Below the pieces are notes generated by a model. The model was not told the DNA's origin and ran no database searches. It worked only from the letters and a program-made list of their open reading frames with translations. Source: Thermoanaerobaculia bacterium (GTDB lineage: Bacteria > Acidobacteriota > Thermoanaerobaculia > Multivoradales > Multivoraceae). From it: a DNA stretch of 64,000 bases. Shown here piece after piece: positions 35,542 to 44,318 of the stretch. A program made the translations under genes and the position numbers. Numbering within the stretch: the first letter of the stretch is position 1; every line of letters begins with the position of its first letter. The DNA is taken from NCBI GenBank assembly GCA_022822365.1, contig JAJEBV010000015.1, forward strand, positions 93,688-157,687, read 5' to 3'.

Positions 35542-36441
35542 ATGGAATTCCGCGGTGTCATGACGGCGATCACCACGCCCTTCAACGACGATCTGACGGT
35601 CGATCACGACTTCCTCGCAAAGCACGCGAACTGGCTGGTGGAACACGGCTGCACCGGCATCGTGCCTCTCGGCTCGCTGGGCGAGGGCAACACCCTCCAG
35701 TTCGACGAGAAGCTGGCGATCGTCGAAACCTGCGTCACGGCGCTCGACGGCCGGGCGCCCGTGATGCCCGGTATCTCCGCGCTCAGCACCGCCGAAGCCG
35801 TCCGCATCGCCCGCGGCTCGGCCGAGCGCGGCGCCGAAGCGCTCATGGTGCTTCCCCCCTACGTCCACAACGGCAAGATGCACGAGACCCGGGGTCACGT
35901 CGCGGCCATCTTCGAGGCCACGGATCTGCCGTGCATGCTCTACAACAACCCCTTCGCGTACGGGGTCGACATCCTGCCCGAGATCATCGGCGAACTGGCC
36001 ACCGAGCACGCCAGCCTGCGGGCGATCAAGGAGTCGAGCGGCGACATCCGGCGGATCACGGCGGTCAAGGCCCTGCTGGGAGACCGCCTCGACGTCTTCG
36101 CCGGCCTCGACGACATGCCCTACGAAGCCGTGTGGTCGGGAGCAACGGGCTGGATCGCGGGCCTGGTCAACGCGCTGCCGGCTGAGTCCGTTCGCGTGTT
36201 CGACCTTGCCGTGGCGGGCCGGCGCCAGGAGGCGTTCGAACTCTACGCCTGGTTCCTTCCTCTCCTGCGCATGGACACCGTGCCCGAGTTCGTCCAGTTG
36301 ATCAAGCTGGTGCAGGCGGAGGTCGGGATGGGGTCCGAGACCGTTCGGCCGCCCCGGCAAGCCTTGCCCGAGGCCGACCGCCGCGAGGCGCTGGCGTTGA
36401 TCCGGGAACGCCTGGCGACCCGCCCCCGTCCAACCTCCTGA
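35542..36441 (+). CDS. DapA/NAL-family lyase
   Basis: A 299-residue class I aldolase-fold enzyme. The Schiff-base Lys is in LRAIKESSGD, with the Tyr of MLYNNPFAYG. The dihydrodipicolinate-type GTTGE loop is GSLGEGNTL. Family members include dihydrodipicolinate synthase, N-acetylneuraminate lyase and delta1-pyrroline-4-hydroxy-2-carboxylate deaminase of the hydroxyproline pathway. Position after a TRAP transporter and a proline-racemase-family gene favours the last (inference). No alpha-ketoglutarate semialdehyde dehydrogenase or D-hydroxyproline oxidase is visible. ATG is preceded by AGGAG 9 nt upstream. Confidence 0.87.
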   Translation: MEFRGVMTAITTPFNDDLTVDHDFLAKHANWLVEHGCTGIVPLGSLGEGNTLQFDEKLAIVETCVTALDGRAPVMPGISALSTAEAVRIARGSAERGAEALMVLPPYVHNGKMHETRGHVAAIFEATDLPCMLYNNPFAYGVDILPEIIGELATEHASLRAIKESSGDIRRITAVKALLGDRLDVFAGLDDMPYEAVWSGATGWIAGLVNALPAESVRVFDLAVAGRRQEAFELYAWFLPLLRMDTVPEFVQLIKLVQAEVGMGSETVRPPRQALPEADRREALALIRERLATRPRPTS

Positions 36442-36447
36442 ATTCAG

Positions 36448-36476
36448 TTGACGCCCCCCAAAGGCGGCGCTAACGT
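36448..36476 (+). promoter_or_regulatory. Candidate promoter of the TonB-dependent receptor gene
   Basis: TTGACG (36448-36453) and TAACGT (36471-36476) are separated by exactly 17 bp. The predicted start near 36483 would give an untranslated leader of about 97 nt ending in AGGAAGGAAGGCGG before the ATG. The promoter separates this gene from the catabolic operon before it. Confidence 0.5.
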
Positions 36477-36579
36477 AGTTGGAACATCCTTACAAGATCC
36501 TCGGCCGGCGCTGCTCAGCGAACCGGCCTGCGCATAGCACCCAGAGGAGACGGAAGTCCAGTCAGGAAGGAAGGCGGAA

Positions 36580-39366
36580 ATGAGACACCGCAGAACCACC
36601 GGTTCTCGCGCTCTTGCCCGGATGGCAAGAGTCCCACGGATCGTCGGCTCGGGAGTACTCATCGTCTTCATCTGCGCCGGCGTATCGGCCCAGTCGATCG
36701 AGCGCGGCTCGATCACGGGCACGATCACCGACCCGAACGGCGACGCGATGCCCGGCGTCAACGTCATGCTCACGTCGACGGAACTCGGCGCCACAAGCGA
36801 GACGATGACGGACGCGAACGGCCGCTACCGCTTCGTCGCCCTGCTGCCGTCCACCTATACGGTCGAGGCGTCGATCGAAGGCTTCTCGACCGCCCAGCAG
36901 GGGGACATCGTGGTCACCGTGGGCAAGACCCTGAGCGTCGACCTCGCGATGGAGCTGGGGAGCGTCGAGGACGTCATCATCGTCGAGGGCTCGCCGCTCA
37001 TCGACGTCCGCAGTTCGACGCTGCAGACAACGGAACTCAACAACGAGATCCTGATGGACGTGCCGACCGACCGCAGCATCCGCAGAATCGTCCAGTTGGC
37101 GCCAGGCGTCCACTCGGAGAACGCGGATGGCGGGCGCCCGTCGGCCTTCGGCTCGTCCGATCAGGGGGTCCAGTTCTCGGTCGACGGCGTCATCATCAAC
37201 AGCCCGGAGGCGGGCGAGAGCGAGGTCCCGCTCGGCTTCTTCTCCGTCGAGGACGTCACCGTCCTCGGCGCCGGCGCATCGGCCGAGTACGGCGGCTACA
37301 GCGGCGTGATCGTCAACGTGACGACGAAGCAGGGCTCGAACGACCTGAACGGCATGGTCGACCTTCAGTTCGCCGACAACGACTGGCAATCCCAGAACAC
37401 GAACGACCCCGACCTGCAGCGCAGCGGCAGCGACCGCTCGGACACGGACGTCCACTTCGACATCGGCGGACCGCTGCAGCGCGACAAGGCGTGGTTCTTC
37501 ACCTCGGTCAAGTACCGCCAGGAAGACTCGGCGGCCAGCGGGGACCATGTCAACGCCCCGAGCGAAGAGGCGCCCCGCTACGTCGGCAAGATCAACTGGA
37601 CGCCGACGCAGGAGAAGATCTTCAGCGGGATGCTCGAGTACAGCACCCGTGACTCGCTCTACCAGGGCGCGGACGAGGGCGACCTGGTCGCCCCCGGCGC
37701 CACGTTCAGCAACATCCAGACCCAGTACCTGTTCAACTTCAACTACACGGACATGCTGTCCCAGGACACGCTGCTCGATCTGAAGTTCGGCGGTTACCAC
37801 CAGCGTCAGACCGAGTTGCCCGACAGCGGCGACACGCCGGCCCGCTACGACGGCTATGAAGACCGCCTCACCGGGAACTGGTGGGGGCCCTTCAACGCGA
37901 ACCGTGAGCGCTATCAGCTCCTCGCCTCGGTCAGCCACTTCACGGATGACTTCATCCGCGGCGAGCACGATTTCAAGTTCGGCGTCGAAATGCAGAACAC
38001 GCTGGTCAACACGCTCAACGGGTTGTCGGGCGGCAGGTACTACTACGACTTCGCAGGCGAGCCCTACATCCTCTACGAGAGCACCGGCTACGACACCTAT
38101 GCCGACACAGACAAGATCGTCGGCTACGTCCAGGACTCCTGGGGGATCAACGACCGGGTGAGGCTGAACCTCGGCCTGCGGGCCAACTACTGGCGCGGCT
38201 CGCTGGAGTCGGACGTCAACGCCGTCCGCTTCGATCAGGGCACGGTGTTCACGCCCGATCTCGCCCTCGCGCCGCGCATCGGGCTGAACGTCAACCTCGG
38301 AGACGACAACGACTCCGTGCTGAAGGCCCACTGGGGCCGCTACTACCACCAGGTCATCTCGCTGTTCTACAGCCGGCTGGCGCCCGAGAGCGACTGGACC
38401 GGCTACGTCTGGAACGCCGACGACCAGGTCTGGGAGCACGACTTCACTGAGGCGCGAGGTCCCGGCCAGTGGACGATCGACGACGGCCTCAGCGTGCCCT
38501 ACATGTATGCCTGGGACGTCGGCTGGGAGAAAGTCCTGTCCCGCACGATTTCGCTCGACGTCACCGCGACCTACCGGACGAATCACGACTTCCTGGACGG
38601 CGTGAATCTCACCGGCGAGTTCGAACCCACGCGGTACACGGATCCGAACAGTGGACGGAGCTACAACGTTCTCGATCAGACGAACGAGGGCGAGAACCGG
38701 TACTACTTCACGAACGTCGACTACTGCCGGGACTACGGACAGGCCTACAAGGAGCTCACCTGCTTCAAGAAGATCCGCAAGTACGCGGGGATCACGGCGA
38801 GCCTCTCCAGACGCTGGCGCAACAACTGGCAGATGCAGGCTTCGTGGACCTACGGCGAGGCGAGAGGCAGCGACGACAACACGCTGTCCGAGTTCCAGGA
38901 GGCGAGAGGTTCCTCGCTCGGCGGTTCGACCTTCTTCAGTGACCCGAACTCGCAGATCAACGCCTACGGCAATCTGACGATCGATCCGACGCACCTGATC
39001 AAGGTCCTGGGCAACGCCAAGCTCCCGGGCGGGGTCGTAGTCGGCGGCTACCTCCGTTACTTCTCGGGCAACACCTACAACCAGAACATCCGGGTGGATG
39101 ACGTGGATCAACGTTCGGAGATCTACGGTTACCCCAACGGCTCCTTCCGTCTCGACGACGGCATCAGCCTCGATCTGAGGGTGGAGAAGGACTTCAACAT
39201 CGGTAGCGGCCGCCTGCTCGGCGTCGGCATCGATGTCTTCAATGCCGGCAACGCGGACACCGTGATTCAGGCGGAACAGAGCCTCGACAGCGACCGGCCG
39301 TTCGGCGCACCGGTTCGGCTGGTACGCGGTCGGGTCTGGCGGCTGGGGGCGCGGCTCCAGTTCTAG
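36580..39366 (+). CDS. TonB-dependent receptor with carboxypeptidase-regulatory-like N-terminal domain
   Basis: A 928-residue outer-membrane protein: signal peptide about residues 1-42 ending ICAGVSAQ, then a Cna-B/carboxypeptidase regulatory-like domain (about 45-125; GTITDPNGDAMPGVNVML, ANGRYRFVALLPSTYTVEA). The plug follows (about 130-250; VPTDRSIRRIVQLAPGV, YGGYSGVIVNVTTKQGSNDLNG). The barrel runs to a terminal Phe (RLGARLQF). This Oar-like architecture is abundant in Acidobacteriota. The substrate is unknown; such receptors import or bind large nutrients such as oligopeptides. It follows the catabolic operon, so a linked substrate is possible. Own promoter at 36448. Confidence 0.93.
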   Translation: MRHRRTTGSRALARMARVPRIVGSGVLIVFICAGVSAQSIERGSITGTITDPNGDAMPGVNVMLTSTELGATSETMTDANGRYRFVALLPSTYTVEASIEGFSTAQQGDIVVTVGKTLSVDLAMELGSVEDVIIVEGSPLIDVRSSTLQTTELNNEILMDVPTDRSIRRIVQLAPGVHSENADGGRPSAFGSSDQGVQFSVDGVIINSPEAGESEVPLGFFSVEDVTVLGAGASAEYGGYSGVIVNVTTKQGSNDLNGMVDLQFADNDWQSQNTNDPDLQRSGSDRSDTDVHFDIGGPLQRDKAWFFTSVKYRQEDSAASGDHVNAPSEEAPRYVGKINWTPTQEKIFSGMLEYSTRDSLYQGADEGDLVAPGATFSNIQTQYLFNFNYTDMLSQDTLLDLKFGGYHQRQTELPDSGDTPARYDGYEDRLTGNWWGPFNANRERYQLLASVSHFTDDFIRGEHDFKFGVEMQNTLVNTLNGLSGGRYYYDFAGEPYILYESTGYDTYADTDKIVGYVQDSWGINDRVRLNLGLRANYWRGSLESDVNAVRFDQGTVFTPDLALAPRIGLNVNLGDDNDSVLKAHWGRYYHQVISLFYSRLAPESDWTGYVWNADDQVWEHDFTEARGPGQWTIDDGLSVPYMYAWDVGWEKVLSRTISLDVTATYRTNHDFLDGVNLTGEFEPTRYTDPNSGRSYNVLDQTNEGENRYYFTNVDYCRDYGQAYKELTCFKKIRKYAGITASLSRRWRNNWQMQASWTYGEARGSDDNTLSEFQEARGSSLGGSTFFSDPNSQINAYGNLTIDPTHLIKVLGNAKLPGGVVVGGYLRYFSGNTYNQNIRVDDVDQRSEIYGYPNGSFRLDDGISLDLRVEKDFNIGSGRLLGVGIDVFNAGNADTVIQAEQSLDSDRPFGAPVRLVRGRVWRLGARLQF

Positions 39367-39371
39367 GAGTC

Positions 39372-39393
39372 AGCGCCGCGTCCGCGCGGCGCT
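39372..39393 (+). terminator. Terminator-like hairpin after the receptor gene
   Basis: A 9-bp stem (AGCGCCGCG with its complement) and TCCG loop, beginning 6 nt after the stop codon. There is no T-run after it, so it could equally be an mRNA-stabilising 3' structure. The stem is very GC-rich. Confidence 0.5.
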
Positions 39394-39397
39394 GGCG

Positions 39398-39514
39398 CGC
39401 ATGGAACTGGCCGCCCACTGGGTGCGCGGGTCTTCTGACCCGCTGCCGCCGGAGGCGGCCAGAGAAACGCGCCGGCCGTCAGGCTGGCTCCGCTCTGGCG
39501 GCCAGTTCCATGCG
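39398..39514 (+). repeat. Long inverted repeat enclosing repeat copy D
   Basis: Perfect 18-bp arms (CGCATGGAACTGGCCGCC at 39398-39415 and its complement at 39497-39514) enclose 81 bp. Inside is GGTGCG plus hairpin 1 in the CGGGTC-TTCT-GACCCG form (39421-39443), then a second stem GCCGCC-GGA-GGCGGC. The whole can fold as a branched hairpin. From 39515 to the next gene at 39688 I see nothing except a T-run (about 39674-39681) just before the start codon. Confidence 0.8.
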
Positions 39515-39687
39515 AGGCGCCACGGTACCGGTAACACCCGCCCCCGGCAGGCTGGAACGCGTCGGGCGGCCGAACGGTGACCGCCGCTGGCTGCACGGTC
39601 CAGCTTTGTCGCAGGGATCCAGAAGGCGTGGCGTACACACCTACCTCTCGTGAGAGAACGACCCGCTGCTAGGCTTTTTTCCTCGCC

Positions 39688-42084
39688 ATGGGCAGTGGAC
39701 CAACTCGCCGGGATGACGTGAAGCGTGCGGGGCGATGGATCGGGCTTGGGATTGCGCTGGTCGTCGCCGCGGTGGTGGTGGTCGGCGTGGCGGTCAGGCT
39801 ACTGCCAGGCGGGGAGGTCACGGCGCCGTCGGGACACTTGCTGGGGCGGCTTCCGGACGGGGTTGCTACCGATGATCTGAGCGTGCTGCTCATCACGCTG
39901 GATACGACCCGGGCGGACCGGATCGGGGCCTACGGGTTCGAGGACATCGAGACGCCGCATCTTGATCGGCTGGCGGCTGAGGGGGTGCTGTTCGAGCAGG
40001 CGCAGGCGGTGGCGCCGTTGACGTTGCCGGCGCATTCGTCGATCTTCACTGGCGAGTATCCGCCGGCGCACGGGGTTCGGGACAACGGCGGCTTCTACCT
40101 GGACGACGAGCACGTCGTCCTGGCCGAGATCCTGCGCGACGAGGGTCTGCGCACCGGGGGATTCGTGGCGGCGTTCGTGCTCGACGCGAAGTGGGGGATC
40201 GCCCAGGGTTTCGACCACTACTTCGACGATTTCGATCTGGGCGACACCGTGCGGATGGCGCTCAACGAGATCGAGCGGCCCGCCGGCGAGGTGACCGACG
40301 CCGCGCTGGCGTGGCTCGACGAGGCCCCCGGTGCGCGCTTCTTCTCCTGGGTCCACTACTACGACCCGCACTCGCCCTACGAACCGCCGAAGCCCTGGGC
40401 CGAGCGCTACCGCAACCGTCCCTACCTCGGCGAGATCGCCTACATGGACTCGCAGATCGGCCGCCTCCTCGAGTGGCTCGACGACAACGACCGGGCCGAT
40501 GACACGGTCGTCATCGCGATCGGGGACCACGGTGAGAGCCTCGGGGAGCACGGCGAGTCCGGCCACGGCTTCTTCATCTACGAGGCGGCGACCCGGGTGC
40601 CCTTCATCCTCCGAGCGCCCTACGACACGATGCGCGGGCACCGAGTGGCGGACGTGGTCCGCGCCGTCGACGTCGCCCCCACCGTCCTCGACCTCCTGGC
40701 TGTCGATGCGGGCCAGGGCGAACTCGATTCCTCCTACGAGGGAACCAGTCTGGTCCGGTTGCTGACCGGCGCCTCGGGGCCGCGCCTGCCGGCCTATGCC
40801 GAGGCGGTCTACCCGCGCTACCACTACGGCTGGAGCGACCTCGCCGCACTGCGGCTCGGGAACATGAAGTACGTCGCCGCCCCGCGCCCCGAGCTCTACG
40901 ACCTGGCCGCGGACCCGCGCGAGCTGAACAACCTCTACTCCACGCGCCCGGACGAGGCCGATCGGATGGCGTCCATGCTCCAGGCACTCGAATCGAGGTG
41001 GACCGACAGGGCCCTGCCCGATCCGGTGGAAGAGATCGACCCGGAGACCCGGGCCCGGCTCGCCGCCCTCGGCTACATGGCCAGTTTCAGCGGCGGCTCC
41101 GCCGAGCCGGTGGACCGCGCCCTGCTGGCCGACCCCAAGGACCGGATCCACCTCTTCAACCTGATGCGCACCGCCCGCGAGGCGTCACTCAAGGGGAACC
41201 GGGCGGCCGCCGTGGAAGCCCTCGAACGGGTGCTGTTCGAGGACCCGTCGGTGATCGACGCCTGGATCCGGCTCGGCGATGAGCAGATGCGCGGCGATGA
41301 CACCGGCGCCGCGATCGAGAGCTACCGGCGAGCGATCGAACTGAAGCCCGACTACCCGCATGCCGTGATCAATCTCGCCAACGCCTACCGGAGGGCCGGC
41401 GCGGAGGAGGAGGCGATCCTCGGCTACCAGGAGTTCCTGCGCCTCGATCCCCGCAACGCGATCATCCACTACGAACTCGCGCGCATGCTCGTGGACCGCG
41501 GCGACCTGGAGGGCGCCGACGGACACCTTCGGGAGGCCGCCGCCCTGTCACCGGAGATGGGCGCCGCGGTCGTCAGCCAGGGCGCCGTGGCCCTGCTGCG
41601 ATCCGACCTGGTCAACGCCCAACGACTGTTCGAGGAGGCGCTGGCGATCCAGCCGGACGTGCGCCTCGCCCACTTCAACCTCGCCCTGCTCGCCGAGGAG
41701 CGCGGCGATCCGCGGGCGGCCGCCGATTTCTACCGCCGCGAACTCGACATCCACCCGCAGTCCTACCGCGTCCAGTTCAACCTCGGCCGGCTGCTGGACA
41801 GCCTCGGCGACCGCTACGGAGCGACCGCGGCGCTCGAGCAGTCGATCGAGATCAACCCCGAGTTCGCCATCGGCCACTTCTTCCTGGCCAAGTCCCTCGT
41901 CGACCGCAACGAAGAGCTGGAACGCGCCATGGAACTGGCACGAACCGGCCTGGAGCTCGACCCCGGCTCGGACATGGCGCCCATGGGCCACTACCTGCTC
42001 GCCGACATCTACACCCGCCTTGGCCAACCGGAAGAGGCGCGACGCGAACTCGCCTCGGCCCGAGCCCTGGAACGCCGGGGTTGA
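39688..42084 (+). CDS. Sulfatase/alkaline-phosphatase-superfamily protein with TPR tail
   Basis: A 798-residue membrane-anchored protein: one N-terminal helix (about residues 18-37), an alkaline-phosphatase-superfamily domain (about 63-460), then TPR repeats to the end. Metal ligand Asp72 lies in LLITLDTTRADRIGAYG. DHGESLGEHGESGHG supplies further ligands. The nucleophile position is Thr112 in PLTLPAHSS, not the Cys or Ser that is converted to formylglycine in true sulfatases, so a phospho-transfer type reaction is more likely. Start ATG 39688 lacks a ribosome site; GTG 39718 is an alternative. Its stop overlaps the TTG start of the next gene. Confidence 0.86.
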   Translation: MGSGPTRRDDVKRAGRWIGLGIALVVAAVVVVGVAVRLLPGGEVTAPSGHLLGRLPDGVATDDLSVLLITLDTTRADRIGAYGFEDIETPHLDRLAAEGVLFEQAQAVAPLTLPAHSSIFTGEYPPAHGVRDNGGFYLDDEHVVLAEILRDEGLRTGGFVAAFVLDAKWGIAQGFDHYFDDFDLGDTVRMALNEIERPAGEVTDAALAWLDEAPGARFFSWVHYYDPHSPYEPPKPWAERYRNRPYLGEIAYMDSQIGRLLEWLDDNDRADDTVVIAIGDHGESLGEHGESGHGFFIYEAATRVPFILRAPYDTMRGHRVADVVRAVDVAPTVLDLLAVDAGQGELDSSYEGTSLVRLLTGASGPRLPAYAEAVYPRYHYGWSDLAALRLGNMKYVAAPRPELYDLAADPRELNNLYSTRPDEADRMASMLQALESRWTDRALPDPVEEIDPETRARLAALGYMASFSGGSAEPVDRALLADPKDRIHLFNLMRTAREASLKGNRAAAVEALERVLFEDPSVIDAWIRLGDEQMRGDDTGAAIESYRRAIELKPDYPHAVINLANAYRRAGAEEEAILGYQEFLRLDPRNAIIHYELARMLVDRGDLEGADGHLREAAALSPEMGAAVVSQGAVALLRSDLVNAQRLFEEALAIQPDVRLAHFNLALLAEERGDPRAAADFYRRELDIHPQSYRVQFNLGRLLDSLGDRYGATAALEQSIEINPEFAIGHFFLAKSLVDRNEELERAMELARTGLELDPGSDMAPMGHYLLADIYTRLGQPEEARRELASARALERRG

Positions 42085-43973
42085 CCTCCCACTGGGTGCG
42101 CCGCCTGTCGGTGCGCCGGCCTTCTGGCCGGCACCAAACGCGACGCCGCAAAGCGGCGAGCCCGAATCGCTGGGTGCGCGGGTCTTCTGACCCGCATCAA
42201 GCGCGACGCCGCGAAGCGGCGAGCCAGTGCTATCGCCTCGTCCCCAGTCTCCTCCTCCTCACCGCCTGCGCCGCCCCGCCCGACACCGACCCCGCCTCCA
42301 GCACCGAACCCGCCATCTTCATCGACGCCGCCCCCGCCGCGAACCTCGACTTCGTCTACTTCAACGGCATGTCCGGCGAGCACTACTTCAACGAGATCAT
42401 GGGCGGCGGCGCCGCCCTGTTCGATTTCGACAACGACGGCGACCTGGACCTCTACCTCCTCCAGGGCCGGATGATCGGCCCTGACCTCACGATCGAGGAC
42501 GCCCTGTTGCCGCCGCCTCCCGGCACGCCGCTCACCGACCGCCTCTTCCGCAACGACCTGGAACCCGGCGCCGCCGGCGACGCCAGCCTCCGTTTCACCG
42601 ACGTCACCGACACGAGCGGCATCGAAGCCGCCGGCTACGGCATGGGCGTCGCCACCGGCGACTTCGACAACGACGGCTGGATGGACCTCTACGTCACGAA
42701 CTTCGGCTCCAACCAGTTGCTGCGAAACCGCGGCGACGGCACGTTCGACGACGTCACGGCCGCCTCGGGCGCCGATGATCCCCGCTGGTCGGTCGCCGCC
42801 ACGTTCTTCGACTTCGACCGCGACGGCTGGATGGACCTCTACGTCGGTAACTACGTCGATTACTCGCTGGCGGACAACACGCCGTGCCCGCTCCCTAGCG
42901 GCGCCCTGACCTACTGCGCCCCCGGCGCCTACCCGCCGGCGGCCGACAGCCTCTTTCGCAACCGGGGCGACGGCACCTTCGAGGACGTGTCCGCGGCGTC
43001 CGGGATCGGCAATGAGCCGGGCTCCGGCCTCGGCGCCGTCGCCGTCGACTTCAACGGCGACCGCTGGATCGACCTCTACGTGGCGAACGACCTGATGTGG
43101 AACCGGCTGTGGATCAACCGGGGCGACGGCACCTTCGCCGACAACGCCCTGCTGGCCGGGGTCGCCGTCAACAGCGACGGCCAGCCCGAGGCCGGCATGG
43201 GCGTCGACGCCGGGGACTTCGACGGCGACGGCGACCCGGACATCGTCCTCAGCCACCTGGAACAGGAGACGAACACCCTCTACGTCAACGGCGGCGCCGG
43301 CCTGTTCCGCGACCAGTCCGCGTCGTCACAGCTCGGGCCGCCAAGCCTGCCGTTCACTGCCTTCGGCATCGGCTGGATCGACTACGACAACGACTCCCGG
43401 CTCGACCTGCTCGTCGTCAACGGCGCCGTGATCGGCATCGACGCGTTGATCCGGGAGGGCGATCCCTATCCACTGCGGCAGACGGACCAGCTCTTCCACA
43501 ACCTCGGCGACGGCACCTTCGCGGATGTCACGGCCGAGGCCGGCCCGGTCTTCGAGTCGTCCGAAGTCAGCCGCGCCGCCGCCTTCGGAGACGTCGACAA
43601 CGACGGCGACCTGGACGTCGTCGTCGTCAACAGCAACGGGCCGACGCGTCTGCTCCTCAACCAGGTCGGCCAGGACCAGCCCTGGCTGGGCTTGAGGCTC
43701 GTAGCCCACAACCGCGACGCGCTGGGCGCTCACGTCACGATCCACCGGCCAGGCGCTACGACCATCTGGCGCCACGTCCACACCGACGGCAGCTACGCCT
43801 CAGCCCGCGATCCGCGGGTGCTTGTCGGCCTGGGCGATGGCGCGAACGCCGCCGTCAACCACGTCGAAGTTCGCTGGCCGGACGGCGCGAGCGAGACGTG
43901 GACGAACGTACGCCTCGGCGAGTACCAGACGCTGGTCCAGGGCGAGGGAGAAGCGGTCGACCGGCAACGTTGA
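42081..43973 (+). CDS. FG-GAP/ASPIC (CRTAC1-like) repeat lipoprotein
   Basis: A 630-residue protein if read from TTG 42081, which overlaps the previous stop (TTGA). At least seven calcium-binding-type FG-GAP repeats follow (DFDNDGDLDLYLLQG, DFDNDGWMDLYVTNFG, DVDNDGDLDVVVVNSNG). The C-terminal ASPIC/UnbV domain has VEVRWPDGASETWTNV. A lipobox LLLLTAC places the mature N-terminal Cys at residue 63. Residues 11-48 are encoded by repeat copies C1 and C2 and are strongly basic; GTG 42174 inside C2 would give a 32-residue signal. Beta-propeller proteins of this kind are exported; role unknown. Paired with a TPR gene, as at 62.8 kb. Confidence 0.87.
   Translation: MTSHWVRRLSVRRPSGRHQTRRRKAASPNRWVRGSSDPHQARRREAASQCYRLVPSLLLLTACAAPPDTDPASSTEPAIFIDAAPAANLDFVYFNGMSGEHYFNEIMGGGAALFDFDNDGDLDLYLLQGRMIGPDLTIEDALLPPPPGTPLTDRLFRNDLEPGAAGDASLRFTDVTDTSGIEAAGYGMGVATGDFDNDGWMDLYVTNFGSNQLLRNRGDGTFDDVTAASGADDPRWSVAATFFDFDRDGWMDLYVGNYVDYSLADNTPCPLPSGALTYCAPGAYPPAADSLFRNRGDGTFEDVSAASGIGNEPGSGLGAVAVDFNGDRWIDLYVANDLMWNRLWINRGDGTFADNALLAGVAVNSDGQPEAGMGVDAGDFDGDGDPDIVLSHLEQETNTLYVNGGAGLFRDQSASSQLGPPSLPFTAFGIGWIDYDNDSRLDLLVVNGAVIGIDALIREGDPYPLRQTDQLFHNLGDGTFADVTAEAGPVFESSEVSRAAAFGDVDNDGDLDVVVVNSNGPTRLLLNQVGQDQPWLGLRLVAHNRDALGAHVTIHRPGATTIWRHVHTDGSYASARDPRVLVGLGDGANAAVNHVEVRWPDGASETWTNVRLGEYQTLVQGEGEAVDRQR
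42110..42225 (+). repeat. Two-hairpin dispersed repeats C1 and C2 in tandem
   Basis: C1 (42110-42163) has hairpin 1 as CCGGCC-TTCT-GGCCGG and hairpin 2 as GCCGC-AAA-GCGGC. C2 (42173-42225) has CGGGTC-TTCT-GACCCG and GCCGC-GAA-GCGGC. So both stem variants occur side by side, 9 bp apart. A partial GGTGCG start precedes them at about 42094. They fall between the possible TTG start and the signal-peptide core of the FG-GAP lipoprotein, in a frame reading RRREAAS rather than CAGLLTR. Confidence 0.88.
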
Positions 43974-44019
43974 GGCCGAGAAGCGCTCGTGAGGCCGCAG
44001 CCCAGCGGCGACGTGTCCC

Positions 44020-44307
44020 TCAAGCCGCGTCGAAGCGCTCGACCGTGATCCGCTCGGCGCGCTCGCGAACCTGCCACAGATCGTAGGCCATCTGCATGCC
44101 GAGCCAGGTCTCCGGGCTCGAGCCGAACGCCTTCGACAGACGCACCGCCATCTCGGTCGAAACGCCGGCATGGCCGTTCACCAGGTCGGAGAGCGCCTGC
44201 CTGGTGACACCCAGGCCCTTGGCGGCTCGCGTGACGGACAACCCCAGAGGCTCCAGGCACTGTCGCCTGACAATCCCGCCTGGGTGTGGAGGGTTGTTCA
44301 TCGTCAT
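44020..44307 (-). CDS. higA: HigA-family antitoxin (XRE helix-turn-helix)
   Basis: A 95-residue protein with the HigA/VapI pattern: NPPHPGGIVRRQCLEPLGLSV, the helix-turn-helix VTRAAKGLGVTRQALSDLVNGHAGVS, and MAVRLSKAFGSSPETWLGMQMAYDLW. In intact systems it neutralises the HigB ribosome-dependent mRNase and represses the operon. No full higB is present. Only a short remnant lies upstream at 44319-44336, with GAGGAGAAG between it and the ATG, so this looks like an orphan antitoxin. ATG 44307 or 44301 may be used. Confidence 0.9.
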   Translation of the reverse strand: MTMNNPPHPGGIVRRQCLEPLGLSVTRAAKGLGVTRQALSDLVNGHAGVSTEMAVRLSKAFGSSPETWLGMQMAYDLWQVRERAERITVERFDAA

Positions 44308-44318
44308 GGTGCTTCTCC

